Shown: positions 1 to 7,948 of the stretch, in pieces
How positions within the stretch are numbered: the first letter of the stretch is position 1
Layout of the letters: each line of letters begins with the position of its first letter
Assembly (NCBI GenBank): GCA_003168255.1
Contig: PMSU01000016.1
Coordinates: forward strand, 1-33,462
Source of the DNA: Actinomycetota bacterium
GTDB taxonomy: Bacteria > Actinomycetota > Actinomycetes > Streptosporangiales > Streptosporangiaceae
Direction of reading: 5' to 3'
DNA length: 33,462 nucleotides
Program-made: the position numbers and the translations under genes
The notes under the pieces: generated by a model
What the model was told of the DNA's origin: nothing
Databases searched by the model: none
What the model saw: only the letters and a program-made list of their open reading frames with translations

Positions 1-180
1 ATCTTCGGCGGCGCTCCGGAAGACGTGGCTCACGGGGTCGGTGGTGCCGGTGTGACGGGAGTAGTCCGGCGGCAGGGGCCGCGGACGCGGCGGGGACTCC
101 TCCGGACGGCGAGCGCGCACAGCGGCAGGCTTGGCGCGGACAGCGAGCGCGCGGGGCGGGCTCTCGGGCCCTCGGTGGGG

Positions 181-319
181 GGAGGTCGAGGATGAACCAG
201 GCGACCGCGAGGGAGAGCTTGACCGATTTGGTCAAGTAGATCGTGAACGATCCGGCCGAGACGTCCGGGACGACGGCTTCGACCGCGACGCCGCTGACCT
301 TGACCTGGGGGGTGGCCGA
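181..319 (-). pseudogene. Possible C-terminal remnant of a beta-rich protein
   Basis: Read on the minus strand just after a stop (complement of 320-322), this stretch encodes a protein-like sequence containing VEAVVPDVSAGSFTIYLTK and then VAWFILDLP. The alternation of hydrophobic and polar residues looks like the closing strands of a beta-sandwich domain. There is no start codon or ribosome site before it, and the frame runs on into low-complexity Arg/Pro-rich sequence to the window edge with no stop where the domain should end. I read it as a decayed 3' end of a gene. The rest of 1-379 holds no gene I can support. The family is not recognised, and the call rests on the look of the peptide only. 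Confidence 0.3.
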
Positions 320-379
320 TCATGCTGGCGGCGGCGAGGAGCGGCGCCCCAGCCACCGCGCAGGCGGCGGCTCTTCGCG

Positions 380-1102
380 CTAGGCCAAGGTGCCCGGCCT
401 GGACGCCGGTTCAAAGCGCAGCCGGCGGCTCACCACCTCGCTCGCGACATCCCCCAGCCCGGCGCTGCTGGCGAACGCGTGCGCCCGCAGCCGCACGAAC
501 GCCTCCTCCAGGCTCACGTGCAGCTGCACCGAAATCATCCCGGTTGCCTGGTACACCTCGGCGCGGGCAACCGACAGCCCGTCCAGCGGCTGGTAGCCCG
601 GCGACCCGGTGATGCCGGCCGAGGCATCCAGCAGCAGATGCAGCGCGATATCGGCCAACACCAGCACATCAGCCAGCTCAGCGGGTGCCAGCGGGCCGGG
701 CAGCATCCGGTACAGCGACAGCATCCCCACCCGGATCGCCCCGGCCTGCAACGGGAACGCGAACACCGCCCGCGCACCCGCCGCGATCGCCGCCGGCACG
801 AAACCCGGCCACCGCTCTTGCACGGACTCCAGATCCGGAATCAGCAGCGGCGACCCGAACCTGAACTGATCCGCCCCCGGCCCCTCCCCCAGCATGAACT
901 GGAGTTCCTCCAGCTGGGCGCTTACCCCATCCGAGGCGGCCAGCGGCTCGCGGGCCGGGCCGCTCACCGCCATCACGCTCGCGCCATCCACGCCGAGCCA
1001 GCGCACCGCCGCACGGCAAAGCGCCGCGATCGGCACCGGCGCATCACCCTCGTGCGCCGCCACGATCCACGCCCACACCTTGGCAGCTCGGTCGCCCGCC
1101 AT
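380..1102 (-). CDS. GAF and ANTAR domain-containing regulator
   Basis: A 240-residue cytoplasmic protein. Residues about 15-165 form a GAF-type sensory domain (segments LCRAAVRWLGVDGASVMAV, MLGEGPGADQF, RAVFAFPLQAGAIRVGMLSL). Residues about 175-230 form a C-terminal ANTAR domain, recognisable by VYQATGMISVQLHVSLEEA followed by a helix with alternating hydrophobics. ANTAR domains bind paired hairpins in nascent RNA and promote antitermination; GAF-ANTAR pairs are common in actinobacteria, usually with no known ligand. The ATG at 1102 is preceded by GGAGGAG at good spacing. It lies on the same strand as the PRC-barrel gene, 130 bases downstream of it, so they could share a transcript. The RNA target and sensed signal are not evident. 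Family assignment is firm; role is inferred. Confidence 0.88.
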   Translation of the reverse strand: MAGDRAAKVWAWIVAAHEGDAPVPIAALCRAAVRWLGVDGASVMAVSGPAREPLAASDGVSAQLEELQFMLGEGPGADQFRFGSPLLIPDLESVQERWPGFVPAAIAAGARAVFAFPLQAGAIRVGMLSLYRMLPGPLAPAELADVLVLADIALHLLLDASAGITGSPGYQPLDGLSVARAEVYQATGMISVQLHVSLEEAFVRLRAHAFASSAGLGDVASEVVSRRLRFEPASRPGTLA

Positions 1103-1232
1103 CCTCTGGCTCCTCCACCCCCCACAAAGTGGATCTGATCGCCAGCTGCCTCAGGGGCGATGCCGAGCGACCTTACCTTGTCCAGGTCAGCGGGGCGCAG
1201 CCACGAAGGAAGCGGTTCACCATCGCGCGGGT

Positions 1233-1901
1233 CTACCAGTCCGGGTGATCGACGTCCACCGGCGGCAAGTCCTGCACGTCCTGCTTGGTGATCTTGAGCT
1301 GGATACCGTCACCCACCCCGGTCACGGCGCTGATCGGGATCGCTACTTCCTTGCGGCCCCACAAGTGCCCCTCCTGGAGCAGCACGTGGGTCACATGATG
1401 GTCGCGCGTGTCGATGACAAGCCCCTGAACCCGGCCGATTTCGCCGTCGGTGGCGTGGACCTGCTCGTCGCGGCGCACGGCTACCTCACCCAGCGGGACC
1501 TTGTCATAGGTGACGGACTGCGGGACGTCTCCGCCGCCGAAGCCCAGGTCATTGTCGCCGATGCCGCCGGCCCCCATGCCCAGGCCGTAGTAGGGCCAGG
1601 TGATCACCTGTCCTGGACCGTACTCCGCATAGCCGCCGCTGCCCGGCAGGAACTGCGTCTCCTCGGCGAGGTCGAGATCTTCGAACGCCGCCAGGGTGCA
1701 GCGGAGCCTGACCTCGCCGGTCGTAGTGTCGACAAGATCGAGCGGGACGAGCCGGCCGAGCCCTCGCCGGTGCTTCGGCTCGACCACGAGATGGGTGACC
1801 ACCCGGGCGACTGGGTCAACGACCACCCGGATCACCTCGCCGCAGATCCCGTCGGTGCAGCTGGCCTCGGCCCCGATCGTGAACTGTGTCGTATCTGCCA
1901 T
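1233..1901 (-). CDS. PRC-barrel domain-containing protein
   Basis: A 222-residue soluble protein with two PRC-barrel-like halves. The first (about 5-75) contains GEVIRVVVDPVARVVTHLVVE and a PLDLVD strand; the second (about 135-215) contains IGRVQGLVIDTRDHHVTHVLL and VAIPISAV. A Gly/Tyr-rich linker joins them. PRC-barrels occur in photosynthetic reaction-centre H subunits, in RimM and in many stress-associated bacterial proteins; two-copy stand-alone proteins like this have no defined biochemistry. I chose the ATG at 1901 because GAGGAG lies 7 bases upstream; the longer frame to 1946 and the nearer ATG at 1907 are less well placed. It lies just downstream of the phosphoketolase gene on the same strand (58 bases), which suggests co-expression with that stress-metabolism gene. 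Confidence 0.85.
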   Translation of the reverse strand: MADTTQFTIGAEASCTDGICGEVIRVVVDPVARVVTHLVVEPKHRRGLGRLVPLDLVDTTTGEVRLRCTLAAFEDLDLAEETQFLPGSGGYAEYGPGQVITWPYYGLGMGAGGIGDNDLGFGGGDVPQSVTYDKVPLGEVAVRRDEQVHATDGEIGRVQGLVIDTRDHHVTHVLLQEGHLWGRKEVAIPISAVTGVGDGIQLKITKQDVQDLPPVDVDHPDW

Positions 1902-1959
1902 ATCCATGCTCCTCATCTCGTCAGACCGCGGGCGCGCCGCGGGCACGCGAGCCGCGCGC

Positions 1960-4335
1960 TCACTGCGAGGCGCCCCACGTCCAGTTCAGTATTTCGGGCA
2001 TGTCCTGCCCATGGGAGTCGATGTACTGGTCATGCTCGATGAGCTTGTCACGGATCATCTGCTTCAGGTGATCGGCCGTGGCGCCCAGTTGCGGCAGCCG
2101 GTCGATGACATCAAGTACCAGGTGAAAGCGGTCAAGACGGTTCTGCACTCGCATGTCGAAGGCTGTCGTGATCGTGCCTTCTTCGTTGTAGCCCCGCACA
2201 TGGAGGTTGTGGTTGGCACGGCGGTAGGTCAGCCGGTGGATCAACCAGGGGTATCCGTGGAAGCCGAAGATGATGTGCTTGTCCCGGGTGAAGAGCGAGT
2301 CGTAATCAGCGTCGCTCAGCCCGTGCGGGTGCTCCCCGGCGGACTGTAGCTTCATCAGATCCACGACATTGACCACCCGGATCTTCAGATCCGGCAGATG
2401 CTCGCGGAGGATGGAGACGGCCGCCAGCACCTCCAGCGTCGGCGTGTCCCCGCAGCAGGCCATCACGATGTCCGGCTCGCTGCCCTGGTCGTTGCTCGCC
2501 CAGTCCCAGATGCCGATCCCCTCGGTGCAGTGCACGACCGCGGCTTCCATGGTCAGCCACTGCGGCAGCGCATGCTTCCCGGCGATGACGACGTTCACGT
2601 AGTGCCTGCTGCGCAGGCAGTGGTCCATGACCGACAGCAGGCAGTTGGCGTCGGGCGGAAGGTAAGCCCGGACGATGTCAGCCTTCTTGTTGACGACGTG
2701 GTCGAGGAAACCGGGATCCTGGTGGGTGAAACCGTTGTGATCCTGCTGCCAGACGTGCGAGGCGAGCAGATAGTTCAGTGAGGCGATCTTGCGCCGCCAC
2801 GGCAGCTGGGAGGTGACCTTCAGCCACTTGGCATGCTGGTTGAACATCGAATCGATGATGTGGATGAACGCCTCGTAGCAGTTGAAGAGCCCATGCCGAC
2901 CGGTGAGCAGATAGCCCTCTAGCCAACCCTCGCATTGGTGTTCGCTGAGCATCGAGTCCAGCACCCGGCCGTTAGGAGAAAGAAATTCATCATTTTCGGC
3001 TGTACGGGCGTTCCACTGACGACTGGTTTCCTCGAAGACAGCGCCCAGGAGATTCGAGAGCGTTTCATCGGGGCCGAACACGCGGAAATTCCGGTCATCG
3101 GCGTTGAGCGTGGCCACGTCACGCAGGAATTCTCCCAGCACGAGGGTGTCCTGGGCGAGAGCAGCGCCGGGCGACGGCACGTTCACGGCGTGCACGCGGA
3201 AATCCGGCATGCGCAGGTCACGAAGCAGCAGGCCGCCGTTTGTGTGCGGATTGGCGCCCATCCGCCGGTCGCCCTCGGGCGCCAGCTCAGCCAGGTCCGC
3301 TAGCAGGCGGCCGTCGGAATCGAACAGCTCGTCTGGCTTGTAGCTTCGCATCCAGCTTTCCAGCTGCTCGAGGTGCCCGGGATGCTCGGCGTCCACCAGG
3401 AGCGGCACCTGATGCGACCGGAACGTCCCTTCGATCTTCATGCCGTCGACGACTTTTGGCCCGGTCCAGCCCTTGGGTGACTTCAGGACGATCATGGGCC
3501 AGCGTGGCCGGGTGGTGTCGCTGGTGACGCGCGCATAGTCCTGGATGTTCCGGATGGCCTCGACGGCCCCTTCCAGCGTGCCGGCCATGAGCTGATGCAT
3601 CTCTGCCGGATCGTCACCCGCCACGAAGTGCGGCTCCCAGCCGCAGCCGCGCAGAAACTGCCCCAGTTCCTCATCTTCGAGGCGGGCCAGGATGGTGGGG
3701 TTGCTGATCTTGTAGCCGTTGAGGTGCAGGATCGGCAGCACGGCCCCGTCGCTGATCGGGTTGAGGAACTTGTTCGACTGCCATGCGGTCGCCAGCGGGC
3801 CCGTCTCGGCCTCGCCATCGCCGATCACGCAGGCAACGATCAGGCCGGGATTGTCGAACGCGGCGCCGAACGCATGGCTGAGCGAGTATCCCAGCTCGCC
3901 GCCCTCGTGGATCGACCCAGGCGTCGTCGGCGCGACATGGCTGGAGATCCCGCCGGGAAACGAGAACTGGGTAAAGAGCTTCTTGAGCCCGGCTTCATCC
4001 TGGCTGATGTCGGGGTAGACATCGCTGTAGCTGCCTTCGAGGTAGGTGTTGCCCACCAGGGCCGGACCGCCGTGACCTGGACCGGCGACATAGAACATAT
4101 CCAGGTCGAACTTCTTGATCACCCGATTCAGGTGAACATAAATAAAGTTCTGGCCTGGTGTCGTGCCCCAGTGCCCGACGACCAGCGGTTTCACATCGCG
4201 GAGTTCCAGCGGCCGTTTCAGCAGCGGATTGTCGTAGAGGTAGATCTGGCCGACCGACACATAGTTGGCGGCCCGCCAGTAGGCATCCATCTTGTGCAGC
4301 AATTCGGGGGGCAGAAAGCCCGCATAATCGCTCAT
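1960..4335 (-). CDS. xfp: Phosphoketolase (xylulose-5-P/fructose-6-P)
   Basis: Thiamine-diphosphate enzyme that cleaves xylulose 5-phosphate (often also fructose 6-phosphate) with phosphate to acetyl-phosphate plus glyceraldehyde 3-phosphate (or erythrose 4-phosphate). The protein is 791 residues, full length for the family. Family hallmarks are [11 protein letters not shown] (54-64, with the conserved His), [12 protein letters not shown] (85-96), [14 protein letters not shown] (144-157) and the cofactor motif [14 protein letters not shown] (172-185). The C-terminus ends in WTWGASQ. The ATG at 4335 has AGGGAGA about 6 bases upstream; the open frame extending to 4743 has no family homology. 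Acetate kinase, its usual partner, lies at 6851-7948. A 5-bp inverted repeat (GTGAC/GTCAC, 4351-4368) sits in the leader. Substrate preference between the two sugars cannot be told from sequence. Confidence 0.97.
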   Translation of the reverse strand: MSDYAGFLPPELLHKMDAYWRAANYVSVGQIYLYDNPLLKRPLELRDVKPLVVGHWGTTPGQNFIYVHLNRVIKKFDLDMFYVAGPGHGGPALVGNTYLEGSYSDVYPDISQDEAGLKKLFTQFSFPGGISSHVAPTTPGSIHEGGELGYSLSHAFGAAFDNPGLIVACVIGDGEAETGPLATAWQSNKFLNPISDGAVLPILHLNGYKISNPTILARLEDEELGQFLRGCGWEPHFVAGDDPAEMHQLMAGTLEGAVEAIRNIQDYARVTSDTTRPRWPMIVLKSPKGWTGPKVVDGMKIEGTFRSHQVPLLVDAEHPGHLEQLESWMRSYKPDELFDSDGRLLADLAELAPEGDRRMGANPHTNGGLLLRDLRMPDFRVHAVNVPSPGAALAQDTLVLGEFLRDVATLNADDRNFRVFGPDETLSNLLGAVFEETSRQWNARTAENDEFLSPNGRVLDSMLSEHQCEGWLEGYLLTGRHGLFNCYEAFIHIIDSMFNQHAKWLKVTSQLPWRRKIASLNYLLASHVWQQDHNGFTHQDPGFLDHVVNKKADIVRAYLPPDANCLLSVMDHCLRSRHYVNVVIAGKHALPQWLTMEAAVVHCTEGIGIWDWASNDQGSEPDIVMACCGDTPTLEVLAAVSILREHLPDLKIRVVNVVDLMKLQSAGEHPHGLSDADYDSLFTRDKHIIFGFHGYPWLIHRLTYRRANHNLHVRGYNEEGTITTAFDMRVQNRLDRFHLVLDVIDRLPQLGATADHLKQMIRDKLIEHDQYIDSHGQDMPEILNWTWGASQ

Positions 4336-4350
4336 CAGGTTCTCCCTTAC

Positions 4351-4368
4351 GTGACTCGATTGCGTCAC
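4351..4368. promoter_or_regulatory. Short inverted repeat in phosphoketolase leader
   Basis: GTGAC, 8 bases, GTCAC, located 16-33 bases upstream of the phosphoketolase ATG and just before its ribosome site. Arms of 5 bp can arise by chance. It does not match the CRP (N6) or FNR spacing. It is recorded as a possible regulator site only because of its position. Confidence 0.2.
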
Positions 4369-4557
4369 CAAGGGTCTGGAGCGACGTGCCTGCGGTGTGC
4401 CAGCGCCGGAGCGGCGGCCTAGACGGCCAGGGCATGTGGTGTACTCGAGACTACACGCGGCGGGCGCGCGGTGATACCGTCCAAGTAGTTGCTCCGGACC
4501 CTGGTAGCTGACGGCGCTCGCTGAGTGCACCGCCACGGAGATACCCGGAGTTTTCTC

Positions 4558-5088
4558 ATGATCATATCCGGTAAGACGAGCCTCGCCCCTGCTGCTGGCA
4601 CGGCCAGCGCTCCGCGCGACAGAGATCAAGAAACCTATGACCGGCACGCCGCCGGGCTGTACCAGCAGGCATTGCTGACGCTCGGCGATGCCGGGATGGC
4701 CGAGCAGGTGGTCAGCGATGTCATCGTCGACGAGTGCGTGCATCCCCCGTCAGCAGCGCGCAGCGGAGACGACACGGGCCACCGGCTGGCGGTGTCGGCC
4801 TACCACCGTTGTCAGGCACTGGCCGACGGGCCTGGCTGGCACGACCGCATCGCGGCGAGATGGCCGCACGAGTACTTCGCCAGGTGCATCGATCCGGGCG
4901 GGCTGAGCGGGAAGGAACGCGGTGCCCTCGGGCTCGTGCTCTTCGGCGGCCTCGGGTACGCCCAGGTCGGTGATGAGCTGGAGATCCCTCCGCTGGACGT
5001 GGCGGGACTCTTGCACCGGGTGCTGCACAGGCTGGCAAACTCAGCGCCGGACCTCACCCGCCGGGTCCTGCTGAGCCAGGCTCCTTAA
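4558..5088 (+). CDS. Sigma-factor-like protein (degenerate ECF type)
   Basis: A 176-residue protein. Residues about 25-60 ([19 protein letters not shown], then [12 protein letters not shown]) resemble sigma-70 region 2, and residues about 120-165 ([20 protein letters not shown], then [20 protein letters not shown]) resemble the region 4 helix-turn-helix. The conserved promoter -10 recognition and core-binding residues of true ECF factors are weak here, so it may be a non-canonical sigma or an ECF-derived regulator. GGAG ends 7 bases before the ATG at 4558; a GTG at 4525 is possible but less likely. It is divergent from phosphoketolase and convergent with hsp20. No anti-sigma gene is adjacent. 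What promoters it would recognise is unknown. Confidence 0.6.
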   Translation: MIISGKTSLAPAAGTASAPRDRDQETYDRHAAGLYQQALLTLGDAGMAEQVVSDVIVDECVHPPSAARSGDDTGHRLAVSAYHRCQALADGPGWHDRIAARWPHEYFARCIDPGGLSGKERGALGLVLFGGLGYAQVGDELEIPPLDVAGLLHRVLHRLANSAPDLTRRVLLSQAP

Positions 5089-5090
5089 AC

Positions 5091-5158
5091 GGCCGGAGTC
5101 CTGTCTGGGTCTGGCTGGCAGAGCACTCCGGCCGCCACCGCTTGGTAGCGGTGACGGC
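5091..5158. terminator. Double hairpin between convergent genes
   Basis: Two GC-rich hairpins fill the gap between the sigma-like gene and hsp20. The first pairs GGCCGGAGT (5091-5099) with ACTCCGGCC (5125-5133). The second pairs GCCGCCACCGC (5131-5141) with GCGGTGACGGC (5148-5158), one mismatch, 6-base loop. They share bases and so are alternatives or stacked. There is no long T tract, as is usual in high-GC actinobacteria. The position between convergent stops suggests bidirectional termination. Confidence 0.55.
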
Positions 5159-5217
5159 CGGCAGGTTATCTTAGCGCGGTGACGGACTGGCACTTGCGTC
5201 CGCCGGCTGGCTGGCTG

Positions 5218-5790
5218 TTAGTTGCCGTTCTTGGTCGCTGTGCCTGCCTTGGCAGTGCCCGCCTTGGCGGTGCCCGCCTTGGCTACGCTCGCCTTGACCG
5301 CGCCTGTCTTGGCGGTGCGGCCGTTGCCAGCGCGCACTTCGATGCGCTTGGCGCGTACGTCCTTCGCCTTCGGTACCAGGACCTGGAGCACGCCGTCCTC
5401 CGTCGAGGCTTCGATCTTGTCCGCGTCGACGTGATTGGGCATGGTGATCGAGCGGCAGAAGGCGCCATAGCGACGTTCGGTCCGGTGGACCTTCTCGCCC
5501 TCGGTAGCATCCGCGTGATGCCGCTCGCCCTGGATCGTCAGCAAGCCATCTTCGAAGGTGATCTCCACGTCGTCGGTCTTGACGCCGGGAAGCTCCGCTG
5601 CCACCACGTACGCGTCCGTGCGCTCGGAAATGTCGACCGTGGGCGCCCAGGCTTGCCTGCCGGTCGTGCTGCCGGTCGGACCGCCATAGTGGTGGCCACT
5701 GTGCCAGGCGTGTCCTCTGAGCATCCGGAACATGTCATCCTGCGCGGCACGCATATCCTCGAGATGGTCCCAGTTGGCCATGACTGTCAT
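5218..5790 (-). CDS. Small heat-shock protein (Hsp20/alpha-crystallin)
   Basis: A 190-residue ATP-independent holdase chaperone. The alpha-crystallin domain spans about residues 47-145, with WAPTVDISERTDAYVVAAELPG cut short here as WAPTVDISERTD, then DVEITFEDGLLTIQGER and STEDGVLQVLVPKAK. A following RIEV resembles the C-terminal I-x-I/V anchor used in oligomerisation. The last ~30 residues are an unusual Ala/Thr/Lys repeat (KAGTAKAGTAKAGTA), encoded by 15-bp units at about 5231-5290; such a tail is not part of the usual family. AAGGAG precedes the ATG at 5790 by 6 bases. The gene is divergent from the TetR regulator across a palindrome-rich region, which argues for TetR-type control of the chaperone. 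It lies amid acetyl-phosphate metabolism genes, as in stress or dormancy loci. Confidence 0.95.
   Translation of the reverse strand: MTVMANWDHLEDMRAAQDDMFRMLRGHAWHSGHHYGGPTGSTTGRQAWAPTVDISERTDAYVVAAELPGVKTDDVEITFEDGLLTIQGERHHADATEGEKVHRTERRYGAFCRSITMPNHVDADKIEASTEDGVLQVLVPKAKDVRAKRIEVRAGNGRTAKTGAVKASVAKAGTAKAGTAKAGTATKNGN
5231..5300 (-). repeat. 15-bp tandem repeat encoding the Hsp20 tail
   Basis: About four near-identical 15-bp units based on GCCTTGGCGGTGCCC (plus strand) encode the repeated pentapeptide KAGTA near the Hsp20 C-terminus. The unit length is a multiple of three, so copy-number change lengthens or shortens the basic tail without breaking the frame. Confidence 0.6.
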
Positions 5791-5852
5791 ATGGTTCTCC
5801 TTCGTTCGTTGGACCGGGCTCTCGGCCCGGCCGCCCCGGAAGGACACCGCTC

Positions 5853-5910
5853 TTGTGAACACTTTTTACTTCCGAGCTACAGTGTTCACTGTAAGGTGAA
5901 CAACGTTCAC
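5853..5910. promoter_or_regulatory. Operator/promoter cluster between hsp20 and tetR
   Basis: The half-site GTTCAC/GTGAAC occurs four times in 58 bases: GTGAAC 5855-5860, GTTCAC 5884-5889, GTGAAC 5896-5901 and GTTCAC 5905-5910. The second copy lies inside a 16-bp palindrome, TACAGTGTTCACTGTA (5878-5893), of a size typical of TetR-family operators. The last two form GTGAAC-AAC-GTTCAC (5896-5910). TTGTGA (5853-5858) and TACAGT (5878-5883), 19 bases apart, could be -35 and -10 boxes for the tetR gene, with the -10 inside the palindrome. This fits autorepression and control of hsp20. The binding protein is inferred. Confidence 0.65.
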
Positions 5911-5939
5911 AGTCAAATGCGGTCTCTGGAGGCAGGCAT

Positions 5940-6833
5940 ATGGCGACCCAGCAGCAGCCATTCGGCGGCGGTGCGGTTTCCGGCCCCGCGGCGGCGGAAG
6001 CCGGCCCAGGCGGTGCGGTTTCCGGCCCCGGCCGGGCGGTTTCCGGCCCCGCGGCGGCGGAAGCCGGCCCAGGCGGTGCGGTTTCCCGCCCGCTTCTGTT
6101 CAATCCGCCATCCGGTGCGGAGAACCGCCAGCGGCGCGTGCTCAGCCGCGATGGGGTGGTGACCGAGGCCCTCGCGATCATCAGCACCGGCGGCGTGCCC
6201 GCGCTCAGCATGCGGGCCCTCGCTGCCCGGCTCGGCGTCGTTCCCGGCGCCTTGTATCGCCACGTCCGCAGCAAGGAGCAGCTTTACGATCTCATCCTCG
6301 ACGCCGTACTTGCCGAGGCGGACTGCCAGACCGATGACTCCCTCACCTGGAGCGCGCGGGTCATGGTGCTCGCGCAGCGGCTGCGGACCGTCCTCGAGGA
6401 CCACCCGGGCATGGCCGGCCTGCTCAAGACCCGCGACCCGCTCAGCCCGCACTCCCTCACCCTGGCGGAGGCATTCCTCGCGTCGCTGCACGCGGCAGGA
6501 ATGCCCGAGCGGCAGACGGCTCTGGCCTTCCGCCTGATCTACGATTACACGGTCGGCTTCGCCCTCAGCGACCGCACCTCCGCCAGCGAGCAGCGCATCC
6601 GGGACGCCGCCACCAGAAAAGAACTGCACGCATTCCTCCAGTCCCTGCCCGCCGACCGGTTTCCAGCGCTATCGGCGCACGGCGAGTACGCCTGGGCCGA
6701 CGACCGCGACGAACGGTTCACCAGAAGCCTCGAAACGCTCATCGCCGGCCTGCGGTGTCTACAGCGCGACGATCCGCATGGGGATTTGGCCGCGGGGCGC
6801 GGCCGGGTAATCTCCGCCACCGCCAACGGATGA
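5940..6833 (+). CDS. TetR-family regulator with repeat-rich N-terminus
   Basis: A 297-residue predicted DNA-binding repressor. The TetR helix-turn-helix lies at about residues 66-115 (LSRDGVVTEALAI, LSMRALAARLGVVPGALYRHV, SKEQLYDLIL), followed by an all-helical ligand-binding domain to the C-terminus. The first ~60 residues precede the domain and consist largely of AVSGPAAAEAGPGG repeats, which is unusual because TetR proteins normally begin close to the helix-turn-helix. The start is supported by GGAGG 7 bases upstream of the ATG at 5940. The stop overlaps the possible ATG of acetate kinase (ATGA at 6830-6833), suggesting translational coupling. The palindromes immediately upstream are its likely operators. 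The ligand is unknown. Confidence 0.9.
   Translation: MATQQQPFGGGAVSGPAAAEAGPGGAVSGPGRAVSGPAAAEAGPGGAVSRPLLFNPPSGAENRQRRVLSRDGVVTEALAIISTGGVPALSMRALAARLGVVPGALYRHVRSKEQLYDLILDAVLAEADCQTDDSLTWSARVMVLAQRLRTVLEDHPGMAGLLKTRDPLSPHSLTLAEAFLASLHAAGMPERQTALAFRLIYDYTVGFALSDRTSASEQRIRDAATRKELHAFLQSLPADRFPALSAHGEYAWADDRDERFTRSLETLIAGLRCLQRDDPHGDLAAGRGRVISATANG
5973..6077 (+). repeat. In-frame 42/21/42-bp repeats in tetR
   Basis: A 42-bp unit (5973-6014) is followed by its first half (21 bp, 6015-6035, with a variant end) and then by an identical-looking second 42-bp copy (6036-6077); another partial copy begins at 6078. All lengths are multiples of 21, so the frame is kept and the protein gains 7- or 14-residue Gly/Pro/Ala blocks. 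Confidence 0.85.
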
Positions 6834-6850
6834 ACAGCCCGGGAGCTGAC

Positions 6851-7948
6851 GTGCGAGTACTGGTCGTCAATGCCGGGTCGTCCAGTCTCAAGCTGCGCAT
6901 GCTCGACGCTCACGACACCGTCGAGCAAAGCGCTGACCTGCCCGCCGGGACTGACGGATTCGATACCTCTCGCCTCGGTGAGATCCTGCGGGCTTGGGGG
7001 AAGCCGGACGTAGTAGGTCACCGCATCGTTCATGGCGGGATAATCTTCACCGGCCCGGTCCTGATCGACGACGCCGTCCTGCGGCAACTGCGGGACCTGA
7101 CCGATCTCGCCCCGCTGCACCAGCCGAAGTCCCTGGCCGCACTCCATGCGGTCACCGCCGAGCTGCCGGCCGTGCGGGCCGTAGCCAGCTTCGACACCGC
7201 TTTCCACACCACCATCCCGGCCGCCGCCGCGACCTACGCGGTGCCGCGTGAGTGGCGGCAGCGTTACGCGATCCGCCGCTACGGCTTCCACGGGCTATCG
7301 CACGCCTATTGCTCGCGGCGTGCCGCCCAGCTGCTCGGCCGTCCGGCGGCGGACCTGCGGATCATCAGCTGCCACCTCGGCGCCGGAGCCTCCGTGGCCG
7401 CGGTACTCGGTGGCCGCAGCGTCGACACCACCATGGGCTTCACCCCGCTGGAGGGTCTGGTGATGGCAACCCGGTCGGGCACCGTCGACCCCGGCCTGGT
7501 GCTCTGGCTCGAAGAGCACGAGCATCTCTCGCCGCACGAGGTCACCACCGCGCTGGAGCAGCGCTCCGGACTCACCGCCCTGGCCGGAACCGGCGACATG
7601 CGGGAGGTCGAGGCTGCCGTGGATCGCGGTGATCGCGACGCGCGGCTGGCCCTCGACGTCTATACCCACCGGCTGGCGGGCGGCATCGCCGCGATGAGCG
7701 CGGCGACCGGCGGAATCGACGTGCTGGCATTCACCGGGGGGGTAGGCGAGCATTCGGCCGTGGTGCGACGCCGGGCAGCGCAGCGGCTGGATTTCCTCGG
7801 CGTCAGTATCGATCCCCAGCGCAACGACAGTGCCGCTGGCGACCAGGACATCAGCGCCGCCGGATCAGCCGCGCGGACCCTCGTAATCACCGCCAGGGAG
7901 GACCTCCAGATCGCCCGGGAGGCGCGCCATCTGCTCGCGGTGAGCTAG
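6851..7948 (+). CDS. ackA: Acetate kinase
   Basis: Cytoplasmic enzyme that converts acetyl-phosphate plus ADP to acetate plus ATP, completing the phosphoketolase bypass encoded at 1960-4335. Family motifs are all visible: VLVVNAGSSSLKLR at the start, GHRIVHGG, SFDTAFHTT, RRYGFHGLSH, CHLGAGASV, GFTPLEGLVMATRSGTVDPG and FTGGVGEHS near the end. At 365 residues it is somewhat shorter than the usual ~400, but no core motif is missing. I chose the GTG at 6851 because GGGAG lies about 5 bases upstream and the protein then starts MRVLVVNAG as homologues do; the ATG at 6830, overlapping the tetR stop, would add seven residues. It is probably co-transcribed with tetR. Its stop overlaps that of the convergent aldehyde dehydrogenase gene. 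Confidence 0.95.
   Translation: MRVLVVNAGSSSLKLRMLDAHDTVEQSADLPAGTDGFDTSRLGEILRAWGKPDVVGHRIVHGGIIFTGPVLIDDAVLRQLRDLTDLAPLHQPKSLAALHAVTAELPAVRAVASFDTAFHTTIPAAAATYAVPREWRQRYAIRRYGFHGLSHAYCSRRAAQLLGRPAADLRIISCHLGAGASVAAVLGGRSVDTTMGFTPLEGLVMATRSGTVDPGLVLWLEEHEHLSPHEVTTALEQRSGLTALAGTGDMREVEAAVDRGDRDARLALDVYTHRLAGGIAAMSAATGGIDVLAFTGGVGEHSAVVRRRAAQRLDFLGVSIDPQRNDSAAGDQDISAAGSAARTLVITAREDLQIAREARHLLAVS

Noticed and set aside
131..1138. Long plus-strand frame opposite the GAF-ANTAR gene
   Set aside because: Arg/Gln/His-rich translation with no family features; it is the antisense shadow of the regulator gene.
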